This document shows positions 1-7,262 of a stretch of DNA of 21,377 nt, piece by piece. The stretch is from JALQTD01 sp964390365. GTDB lineage: Bacteria > Bacteroidota > Bacteroidia > Flavobacteriales_D > Sanyastnellaceae. Each line of letters starts with the position of its first letter. Within the stretch, counting starts at the first letter, position 1. The notes beneath the pieces were generated by a model. It was not told where the DNA came from, made no database searches, and saw only the letters and a program-made list of their open reading frames with translations. A program made the translations under genes and the position numbers. Location of the stretch: the NCBI GenBank assembly GCA_964390365.1, contig CAYMHW010000039.1, forward strand, positions 1-21,377, read 5' to 3'.

Positions 1-2912
1 TCCGTGCTGTTGTCGCCGTTTCCAAACGTCCAGTAATACCCACCCCCGCCGGTGGAGGTGTTCTCCAACTCCAACGGACCATCCGCCAACGACCACGGCG
101 AGGTGACACTGAATTCCGCAATGACCGGTTCGGACAAATCGAACTGATTGCGCGGCGAAATCCGGTAGCCCGAGTTGTACGGCGCATCGAAGTCGCGCTG
201 ATCCGCGATGCCCGTAACCCCAAACGTGCCCATCGGAGCCGGCTGCCCGAACAAGTCCGTATTCGCGTCCACCCGCATCGTGTACACGTTCGCCCCGGTG
301 GTGATGTCCACCTCGAAGCTGGGAACGGAGTTCGTCCACTGCGCCGGATTCACCAACTCGACGCACTTCAACCGCACGATTTCCGATTCCGTGTCCTCAT
401 CGAGTTCGTTCGTCAAGTAAGGCGCTTCCGTGGTGAACCCGCTGCCCTCGTAGATGAGGGTGTCGGCGATGATTTGGGTCAAACCAGCGAACTGGTTGAT
501 GGTTCCGCGGATGCGCACGCTGTCGCCGGGAACGACTTCGTCGTAACCAAAATTCGACACCGGGCTGAACACGTTGATGCCCCCGGTCGCGTCGATCAAG
601 GTGAACTGGAATGCCGACGGATAATCGTTCCAGCCGTGCACGATGCCACGCAGCTCGCAGGCCGTGCCGATGGAATCCGCCACGCCGTTCGCGTCGATGG
701 GCCGCACCTGAACGATGTCGTAATAAGGGTAAGCCAAATCGGACGGCAGGATGTGGATGGTCAATTGGCCGATGAGCACTTCCACGTCGTCCTGCACGAC
801 CGTCAGCTCAAGGATCACGTCCTCTTGCTGCTCCGGTTCCTCGTCGTTGATGGGCGCGAAGGTGAAGGACAAATCGTTCAACAGCCCCGTCTCAAACGTG
901 AATCCGAGCGGGTAAATGCCCGGGTAATCGTCGCCCGCCACGGCATCGCCCCCCACCACATTCACTTGCACATCGGCCTGCTGCAACGGGTAACCCACTT
1001 GCAGCACCACGCTGATGCCCGCGCCTTCCGCGACGTACAGCTCGCCGGCTGCGAAGCCCACTTGCATGGGGGGCATGCCACCGCACGTGGCGCTGTGTTC
1101 GCCGATGAAATCGAAGGTGTCCTGGGGGTAGACGTCCCATTGTTGGCTGCCCACGGCCCAGTCCGTCGTTCCTTGGGAGACGTTCGCCTTTCGGACGAGC
1201 GTGTTTTCCGCCATCGAACCGGTGCCGTCCGCCACTTCGAAAGGCTCACCGGGATCGGGGCCGATTTCGCCCATTTGGTCAATCACCTCCGTGCCATGCA
1301 GCAAGCGGATCACGTCGTTGCCGTTGTACCACGTGGCTTGGCTGACCAAATCCCCTTCCGCCGCCAACTCCGGCACCGCATTCGCATTCATCAACACGAA
1401 CACATCGCCCGGCAGGATCGTGCCCTCCAGGGCCTGCTGGTTCGTCGGTTCGCTCGCGCCGTTGTTCCACGTTTCGATGGTGTACTCCGAGAGGTCGATT
1501 TCCAAAGGAGACGGATTGTACAGCTCGATCGCCTTGTTGTTGCTGTTGCCCTCCACGTATTCGCTGATGAACAATTCTTCGCAGAAGCTGCCGCTTTCGC
1601 AGTTCAGGATTTCCACTTCCAAGGGGCTGATGGAGAGGCTGTCGCAGGTGGCCCCGCTCACGCCGGTGACCGGTTCGCCGGCCGCGAGTGTCGAGGCCAC
1701 AAAACCGTCCAGCGCGCTCACGCCCCACACTTGGTACTGGCCGGCACCGAGCGCCGAGAAGTCGTACAGCGGGTAAGACACCGTGTCGAGGATGCTGCCC
1801 GATTCGTCGGTGATGCAGAAGATGTAATCCGCTTCGAAGGCCTCGGACGTGTAGCCGAAGGGAATGATTGCGTTTTCAAAACCCGCGCAGCCCAAGGCCG
1901 TCGGCGTGCCGCCCGCATCCGTCACCACCCCCCCATCGCACGAAGGAGCCTCGCAGGTGACGGTCGTTACGCTCACGGCATCGTAGCTGAACGAAACGCA
2001 GCCCCCGTTGGCGATGCCATCGAAAGGAGCGCCGGAAACCGTGGTGGCGGGATCGAGCGGCAGGTCGTGGGAAACCGCCCACACCTCGATCGTGGCGTCG
2101 CCGAAGCCCTCGAAGTTGGCCACCGTGCCCGGGAAGACCGACAGGATGTTGCCCGTTTCGGGGTTCACGAGGACAAGCGATACCGAAGCGGTGGCCGCGT
2201 CGGAATCGTGGGCGAAGTTGACTTGGATGACGCCTTGGTCTGAGCAGACTTCAGCGTTCGCGGGGTTCGCCAGGGCCAGGGTGCCGCCGTCGCAGGCGAG
2301 CACGTTGGTGGTTCCCGGGGATGGGGATTGCTGGACGAAGGCCGATTGGGTCAGGGGCGAGCCGCCGTCGGGGAGGCGGGCTGAGCTCTGGTAGCTGGCG
2401 GCGCCGTTGCTGTTTTCGTTGATCTGGATTTGGCCTGGAACCAGGAGTTCGACCAAACTGAAATCCGTCGGAGAACTGTTGCCGTACACCACCGCGTCCA
2501 ACAGGTTCTCATTCGTCGCAGGCGCTCCGATGGGAAACGCATCGATGGTCTGATCGTACAAGGCAACCGCATCGCCGCCCGGCTGCATGAAATTCTGGGG
2601 CAACAGCAGGTCCACATTCTCCAACCCGGGACCGCCTGCGAGGAAGAATCCATTCGCGTCCAAACTCAGTCCATCCAACGAAAACGACTGGTACACCGCG
2701 TCATTCAATCCGTTCAAAAACACCAAGGACATGCCGTCGAGGGGCAAGTTCGCCGGGCCGTACAATTCCACGAACTCCGTGGCATCGATGCCCGCCATTT
2801 CCGAGTCAACCTCGTTGATGACCAGTTGACCAAACGCGGGCAATGCCGTTCCGAACAAGGCGCCCAATGCGAGGGCTTTCGTTCTGAAATTCAGTGATTT
2901 GTGTGATTCCAT
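1..2912 (-). CDS. Secreted multidomain protein with lamin-tail and PKD domains (partial, C-terminus off the window)
   Basis: The minus frame is open from an ATG at 2912 to the window edge, giving 970 residues without a stop. Residues 1-28 look like a signal peptide: a basic start, a hydrophobic core, and a likely cut after Ala-Phe-Gly. A lamin-tail-like domain follows at about 28-160 (LVINEVDSE start). Two Cys-bounded beta-rich modules lie at about 205-320 and 325-440. A second lamin-tail domain is at about 445-600 (LFISEYVEGNSNNKAIEL, typical of extracellular nuclease-associated proteins). A Calx-beta-like module is at about 612-710 and an OB-fold-like segment at about 725-925. A PKD domain begins near 930 and is cut by the edge. 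Such proteins are exported in Bacteroidota, often by type IX secretion; the C-terminal sorting domain would be outside the window, so that route is inferred. No catalytic domain is visible. It could be an adhesin or the front of a secreted nuclease or peptidase. Confidence 0.85.
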   Translation of the reverse strand, partial: MESHKSLNFRTKALALGALFGTALPAFGQLVINEVDSEMAGIDATEFVELYGPANLPLDGMSLVFLNGLNDAVYQSFSLDGLSLDANGFFLAGGPGLENVDLLLPQNFMQPGGDAVALYDQTIDAFPIGAPATNENLLDAVVYGNSSPTDFSLVELLVPGQIQINENSNGAASYQSSARLPDGGSPLTQSAFVQQSPSPGTTNVLACDGGTLALANPANAEVCSDQGVIQVNFAHDSDAATASVSLVLVNPETGNILSVFPGTVANFEGFGDATIEVWAVSHDLPLDPATTVSGAPFDGIANGGCVSFSYDAVSVTTVTCEAPSCDGGVVTDAGGTPTALGCAGFENAIIPFGYTSEAFEADYIFCITDESGSILDTVSYPLYDFSALGAGQYQVWGVSALDGFVASTLAAGEPVTGVSGATCDSLSISPLEVEILNCESGSFCEELFISEYVEGNSNNKAIELYNPSPLEIDLSEYTIETWNNGASEPTNQQALEGTILPGDVFVLMNANAVPELAAEGDLVSQATWYNGNDVIRLLHGTEVIDQMGEIGPDPGEPFEVADGTGSMAENTLVRKANVSQGTTDWAVGSQQWDVYPQDTFDFIGEHSATCGGMPPMQVGFAAGELYVAEGAGISVVLQVGYPLQQADVQVNVVGGDAVAGDDYPGIYPLGFTFETGLLNDLSFTFAPINDEEPEQQEDVILELTVVQDDVEVLIGQLTIHILPSDLAYPYYDIVQVRPIDANGVADSIGTACELRGIVHGWNDYPSAFQFTLIDATGGINVFSPVSNFGYDEVVPGDSVRIRGTINQFAGLTQIIADTLIYEGSGFTTEAPYLTNELDEDTESEIVRLKCVELVNPAQWTNSVPSFEVDITTGANVYTMRVDANTDLFGQPAPMGTFGVTGIADQRDFDAPYNSGYRISPRNQFDLSEPVIAEFSVTSPWSLADGPLELENTSTGGGGYYWTFGNGDNST

Positions 2913-2939
2913 CAGGGGAAAATTGGTGGGTCGGAAGCG

Positions 2940-3031
2940 CGAAATTACCGATTCGGTGTCAAACAATGACGAGCGAGCGCGGGAATGCCACCGATTCGGT
3001 GCAACCTGCGCGCGGCTTGTCCGTAACTTCG
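2940..3031. promoter_or_regulatory. Divergent promoter region with paired palindromic operator-like sites
   Basis: Between the two divergent genes lie two exact copies of the 11-bp palindrome ACCGATTCGGT at 2947-2957 and 2990-3000, 43 bp apart (about four helical turns). One overlaps a -7-like element on the minus strand (TAATTTCG, 2947-2940). The other lies just upstream of a -7-like element on the plus strand (TAACTTCG, 3024-3031). Both elements differ by one base from the Bacteroidota consensus TAnnTTTG. No convincing -33 element with normal spacing was found for either, so the promoter call is tentative. The palindromes themselves are seen directly. Confidence 0.45.
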
Positions 3032-3037
3032 TAAGCA

Positions 3038-6000
3038 ATGGCACACGCTGAAGTACTCATTTCGAAACTGGATGCATTCATCCGGAAATACTACCGCAAC
3101 CAAGTCATTCGCGGGGTGTTGCTCACCCTTGCGGTGGCGGGTTCGGGGTGGTTGGTCATCACGGGGCTGGAAGCGTGGGGGCGGTTTGGGGTGACGGGGC
3201 GGACGGCGCTGTTTTGGGTCTTCCTTTTGGCGAGCAGCGGGGTGTTGTTCGGCGGCGTGGTGCTGCCGGCGCTGCGGTGGTTTCGGATTGCGGGCGGGTT
3301 GTCGTACGAGGACGCGGGCCGCATCGTGGGCGACCACTTTCCTGAAATCGCGGATCGCCTGCTGAACACCCTTCAACTGCAGCGAGCTGCCGCCACTTCC
3401 GAAGGACACGCCTCGCGGGATTTGTTGTTGGCGAGCATCGAACAGCGGACGGAAACGCTTCGACCGATTCCCTTCACCGCGGCCGTGAACGTGCGGGAGA
3501 ACCTGAAGTACATCAAGTTCGCGCTGCCGCCGTTGTTGGTGTTGGCGATCCTCGGTTGGTGGCGACCGGAGTGGGTGAAGGAGCCGGCAGAACGGCTGAT
3601 TGCGCATCGGCAGGAGTTCACGTTGCCTGCTCCGTTTCAATTTGAATTGGTCAACGAGGACTTGTCGTGCGCGAAAAACAGCGCGTTTGTGGTGGAAGTC
3701 CAAACCACCGGCGCCGAACTCCCCGCGCTTGTCCACCTCGAAACCGCCACAGGCCGCTACCGGATGCAGCCTTCCGCCACCCCGGGCGGATTCACGTACC
3801 GGTTTCCCGCGGTCCGGGAGTCCATTTCATTCGCCTTCGTATCGGGCAAATGGCGTTCAGCTCAATTTGAATTGAAAGCCCTTCCCGTTCCAGGCGTCGA
3901 GGGGTTCACGCTGACGGCAACGACTCCAAGTTACACGGGCCGGGGCACCATCCTGCAAGAAAACGCAGGGGACATCACCGTTCCGGAAGGATCGCAACTG
4001 GAATGGCGCATCGTGCCACGGGACGCGGACGACGTGGCGCTGCGGATGGGCGAAACCGCCTTGAACAGCGAAGCGGGTGTGGGCGGCGTGACCGTGGTGA
4101 AGCACCGCGCCATGGCTTCTGCCACGTACTGGATGGTGCCGTCGAATCGCGCATTGGGCGCTCCGGATTCGCTGCGCTACCAGATCCACGTGGTGCCCGA
4201 TGCCCGACCGTCCATCCGGGTCACCGAATCGCCCGACAGCACCTCGCGGAAACAGCTGTTCTTTTCCGGTGAAGTCCGCGATGACTTCGGCTTCAGCGCC
4301 TTGAAGTTCCATGTGAATTGGCTCGAAAGCAATGCGCCGCACGAACCGGTTTCGTTCAACCTGCCGCGGCCAGCCGGGCGAAGTGACGCGTTCTTCTACA
4401 CGGTCGATTGGTCGGAATTGGGCTTGGCACAAGGCGACGTGGTCGAATACCACTTTGAGGTGTGGGACAACGACGGGGTCCATGGGGCCAAATCCGCGCG
4501 CACCGCAGCCCACACCTTCTCTCCTCCATCGGACGATGAACTCCGAGAAGAGCGGGAAGAAGAAAGCGCGGCCATCGAAGACCAAATCACCGAAGCCATC
4601 GAGGACGCGAAGGACCTGAGCCGCGAATTGGAGGAATTGCGGGAGCGCCTGCGCGAAGACGATGAACTCGATTACCAGGACAAACGCGCGCTCGAGGAGT
4701 TCCTGAAAGAACAGGAAGCACTGCGGGAACAGATTCGGGAACTGCAGAAGGCCAATGAACGCAAAGACTTGCGCGCCAGCGAGTTCTCTGAAACGGAAGA
4801 GCGCATTTTGCAGAAGCAGGAGCAGCTTCAAGAATTATTGAACGAAATCATGAGCGACGAGCTGCGGGAGCTGTATGCCGAAATGCAGCGGCTGTTGGAG
4901 GAGATGGATCCGGATTTGGACCAAATCCAAGAACAGCTCGAAGAAATGCAGGTCGACCAGGAATCCTTGGAAAAGGAACTCGATCGCGCCCTCGAACAGT
5001 TCAAGCAAATGGAGTGGGAAGTGGGGATGGAAGAGGCGATGGAGGACTTGGAACAGCTCGCCCAAGAGCAACTGGATTTGGCCGAAGACACCCGCGAAGA
5101 ATCCGCACCCAACGAGGAATTGCAGGCGCGCCAAGACAGCCTCAACCAAGCCTTCGAAGACCTCATGGAACGGTTCGAAGAACTCGAGCAAAAGAACGAG
5201 GAACTCGAAAACCCGAACCCCATGATGGACGCCGAATCCGAGGAGCAGTCCATCCAGCAATCCATGCAAGAAAGTTCGGACCAGCTGGAAAAAGAGCGCT
5301 CAAAAAAGGCCTCCGAGGAGCAGCAGAAAGCGGGCGAAGAGATGCAGCAAATGGCCCAGCAAATGATGCAAATGCAGATGCAGGGCGAATCGGAAACCCT
5401 GGAAGAGGACATGGATGCCCTGCGCGCCCTGCTCGAAAACATCATCACCCTCTCCTTCGACCAAGAGGAGGTCATGGAAGCGGTGCGCACGACCGCCGGA
5501 GACGACCCCGCCTACGTGGATCACGGACAGACCCAACAGCGTCTTCAGTCCGACGCCCGGATGGTGGAAGACAGCCTGCTCGCGTTGAGCAAGCGCGTGA
5601 CGATGCTCGCGGCCACGGTCAACCACGAAATCGGGTTGGTGAAACACCACATGGGCAAGGCCTTGGGCGGATTCAGCGACCGGGAAACGGCCCTCATCAC
5701 GGAGCAGCAGCAATACGTGATGACGAGTTTCAACAACTTGGCGCTGATGCTCGATGAGGCCCTGCGCGCGATGCAACAGCAAATGGCAGAAGGCCAACCC
5801 GGGTCGGGAAATTGCCAAAAACCCGGAGGCAACGGCGCCCCGTCGTCTTCTCCGAGTGCGGGCGACATGAAGAAAATGCAGAAAGCGCTTGGCGAAAAGC
5901 TCGAACGCATGAAGGGCGAACTGGGACAATCCGGCGGAAAAGGGGGCCGCCAAATGAGCAAGGAGCTCGCAGAACTCGCCGCTCAGCAAGCTGCCCTGCG

Positions 6001-6403
6001 CCAAATGGCCGAAAAGAAAGCAGCCGAACTCAACGAAGACGGAAGCGGCAACGGCAACGGCATGAAACAAATCGCCGCGGAGATGGAAGAATTGGAAAGG
6101 GACTTGGTCAATCGCAACCTCGATGCGGAGTCCATCATGCGGCAGCAGGACCTCATGGTCCGCTTACTGGAGGCTGAAAACGCCGAACGCATGCGCGGAG
6201 AAGATGAGCAGCGAAAATCGCGCTCCGGGGATGAAAATCGGCTGCCCGATTCACCACAAGTCATTGATTACCTTAAACTTAAAGAAAAGGAGACGGAATT
6301 GTTGCAAACAATCCCCCCTGAATTAGTCCCCTACTACCGCGAACGGGTAAACGAATATTTCAATAATTTGGACCTCGGACCCGAAGCCCCACAGACCCCA
6401 TGA
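3038..6403 (+). CDS. DUF4175-family membrane protein with long coiled coil
   Basis: This 1121-residue protein has the layout of the Bacteroidota DUF4175 family, whose function is unknown. Two membrane segments lie at about residues 23-45 and 55-78 and a third at about 160-175. A largely beta, presumably periplasmic part runs to about 490. A very long Glu/Gln/Leu/Met-rich coiled coil covers about 496-790. A second helical block, a low-complexity Gly/Asn/Ser patch near 918-944 and a conserved-looking tail (VIDYLKLKEKETELLQTIPPEL) near 1073-1095 follow. The ATG at 3038 gives the usual family start (KLDAFIRKYYRNQVIRG). It is the first gene of an operon with an RsbW-like ATPase, ybeY and mnmG; its stop overlaps the next start by 4 bases. 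A structural role in the envelope is plausible, but nothing in the sequence proves it. Confidence 0.9.
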   Translation: MAHAEVLISKLDAFIRKYYRNQVIRGVLLTLAVAGSGWLVITGLEAWGRFGVTGRTALFWVFLLASSGVLFGGVVLPALRWFRIAGGLSYEDAGRIVGDHFPEIADRLLNTLQLQRAAATSEGHASRDLLLASIEQRTETLRPIPFTAAVNVRENLKYIKFALPPLLVLAILGWWRPEWVKEPAERLIAHRQEFTLPAPFQFELVNEDLSCAKNSAFVVEVQTTGAELPALVHLETATGRYRMQPSATPGGFTYRFPAVRESISFAFVSGKWRSAQFELKALPVPGVEGFTLTATTPSYTGRGTILQENAGDITVPEGSQLEWRIVPRDADDVALRMGETALNSEAGVGGVTVVKHRAMASATYWMVPSNRALGAPDSLRYQIHVVPDARPSIRVTESPDSTSRKQLFFSGEVRDDFGFSALKFHVNWLESNAPHEPVSFNLPRPAGRSDAFFYTVDWSELGLAQGDVVEYHFEVWDNDGVHGAKSARTAAHTFSPPSDDELREEREEESAAIEDQITEAIEDAKDLSRELEELRERLREDDELDYQDKRALEEFLKEQEALREQIRELQKANERKDLRASEFSETEERILQKQEQLQELLNEIMSDELRELYAEMQRLLEEMDPDLDQIQEQLEEMQVDQESLEKELDRALEQFKQMEWEVGMEEAMEDLEQLAQEQLDLAEDTREESAPNEELQARQDSLNQAFEDLMERFEELEQKNEELENPNPMMDAESEEQSIQQSMQESSDQLEKERSKKASEEQQKAGEEMQQMAQQMMQMQMQGESETLEEDMDALRALLENIITLSFDQEEVMEAVRTTAGDDPAYVDHGQTQQRLQSDARMVEDSLLALSKRVTMLAATVNHEIGLVKHHMGKALGGFSDRETALITEQQQYVMTSFNNLALMLDEALRAMQQQMAEGQPGSGNCQKPGGNGAPSSSPSAGDMKKMQKALGEKLERMKGELGQSGGKGGRQMSKELAELAAQQAALRQMAEKKAAELNEDGSGNGNGMKQIAAEMEELERDLVNRNLDAESIMRQQDLMVRLLEAENAERMRGEDEQRKSRSGDENRLPDSPQVIDYLKLKEKETELLQTIPPELVPYYRERVNEYFNNLDLGPEAPQTP

Positions 6404-6813
6404 TCCAGACCATGCAGGAATTGCGTTTTCCCTCCACTCCCGACAACCTTTCGATTGTCGAGCGCCTCATCGACGACTTGCGTGATGCCGGTTCATTCAA
6501 CGAGGAATGCTACGGAGACGTCCTCATCGCCATGACGGAAGCGGTGAACAACGCAATCGTCCACGGCAATCGCCTGCATGGGGACAAGGAGGTCGTGGTC
6601 GAATACGAACAGCAAGAAAAGGATCTCTTTTTCCGCATCACCGACCAAGGTGCCGGTTTCGACTTCGACAACGTGCCCGATCCCACAGCGCCTGAGAACC
6701 TCGAAAAGCCCAACGGCCGCGGGGTCTTCCTGATGCGTCAGCTGGCTGATGAATGCACCTTCTCCGACGAAGGCCGCATCGTCGAATTGCGTTTTCAAGG
6801 CGTCTACCTCTGA
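6400..6813 (+). CDS. RsbW-like ATP-binding protein (HATPase_c_2, anti-sigma factor type kinase)
   Basis: A 137-residue single-domain GHKL ATPase. The N box is EAVNNAIVHGN (Glu47, Asn50, Asn51), the G1 box is DQGAGFD (Asp82) and the G2 box is NGRGVFLMRQLAD (105-117). This is the layout of the RsbW/SpoIIAB family of serine kinases and anti-sigma factors, which in other phyla hold a sigma factor or phosphorylate an anti-anti-sigma partner. No STAS-domain partner or sigma factor lies nearby, so the target is unknown. The ATG at 6400 overlaps the stop of the DUF4175 gene (ATGA), which implies translational coupling. The spacing to ybeY is 14 bp. Length and motifs are normal for the family. The family call is secure; the biological role is not. 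Confidence 0.9.
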   Translation: MIQTMQELRFPSTPDNLSIVERLIDDLRDAGSFNEECYGDVLIAMTEAVNNAIVHGNRLHGDKEVVVEYEQQEKDLFFRITDQGAGFDFDNVPDPTAPENLEKPNGRGVFLMRQLADECTFSDEGRIVELRFQGVYL

Positions 6814-6827
6814 TCGCTTCCGATGCG

Positions 6828-7262
6828 ATGGAGCTTTCCATCACCTTCCAATCGCTCGATCAGCCCTACCGAATGCGCGAATTGCGACGCGTCCGGAAGT
6901 GGCTGCAATTGGTCGTTGAGGCGCACGACCTCGCGGTGGGTGAAATTGCAGTCATTTTCTGCACCGATGAAGCGCTGCTCGACCTGAACCGTTCGGCTCT
7001 CAATCACGATTACTACACCGACATCATCACGTTTGACCACTGCGTAGGCGACGTGGTTTCTGGCGATTTGTACATCTCTGTGGACCGCGTGAAAGACAAT
7101 GCGAAATCCTTAGGCCAAACCTTGCGCCAGGAAATGCTTCGCGTCTGCGTGCACGGTGTGCTTCACCTCTGCGGCCAAGGCGACAAAAGCCCGGAGGAAG
7201 CCGCAACCATGCGCAAAAAAGAAGACCAGTGGCTGAGCGTGTTCCACGTGGAACCCTCATGA
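6828..7262 (+). CDS. ybeY: YbeY endoribonuclease (rRNA maturation factor)
   Basis: A 144-residue UPF0054/YbeY protein. In other bacteria YbeY is a metal-dependent single-strand endoribonuclease needed for 16S rRNA 3'-end maturation and ribosome quality control. The central NHDYYTDIITF (residues 59-69) and the metal motif HGVLHLCG (108-116) are clear, followed by the usual MRKKED helix. The third metal-ligand position of the H-x3-H-x5-H motif is Asp119 instead of His; similar replacements occur in Bacteroidota homologues as I recall them. I chose the ATG at 6828, 14 bp after the previous stop. An in-frame ATG at 6753 would add 25 Arg-rich residues that overlap the upstream gene and do not fit the family. 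The last codons contain a parS palindrome, and the stop overlaps the mnmG start as ATGA. Confidence 0.92.
   Translation: MELSITFQSLDQPYRMRELRRVRKWLQLVVEAHDLAVGEIAVIFCTDEALLDLNRSALNHDYYTDIITFDHCVGDVVSGDLYISVDRVKDNAKSLGQTLRQEMLRVCVHGVLHLCGQGDKSPEEAATMRKKEDQWLSVFHVEPS
7241..7254. promoter_or_regulatory. parS: parS-like partition site 1 (ybeY/mnmG junction)
   Basis: The perfect 14-bp palindrome GTTCCACGTGGAAC. Within the 16-bp frame TGTTCCACGTGGAACC it differs from the perfect TGTTCCACGTGGAACA form only at the last base. This matches the widely conserved chromosomal parS consensus bound by ParB (Spo0J). It encodes Phe-His-Val-Glu-Pro near the YbeY C-terminus and ends 5 bp before the mnmG ATG. 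Confidence 0.88.

Noticed and set aside
474..2243. A 589-codon open frame on the plus strand
   Set aside because: It is antisense to the secreted-protein gene. The translation is rich in Arg/His/Val/Ala with no domain, while the opposite strand has clear domains. It is a GC-rich shadow.
3638..3872. A 13-bp repeat TCAATTTGAATTG twice in the DUF4175 gene
   Set aside because: Both copies are coding in the same frame (Gln-Phe-Glu-Leu) and short; similar AATT-rich strings recur elsewhere, so chance and codon use explain it.
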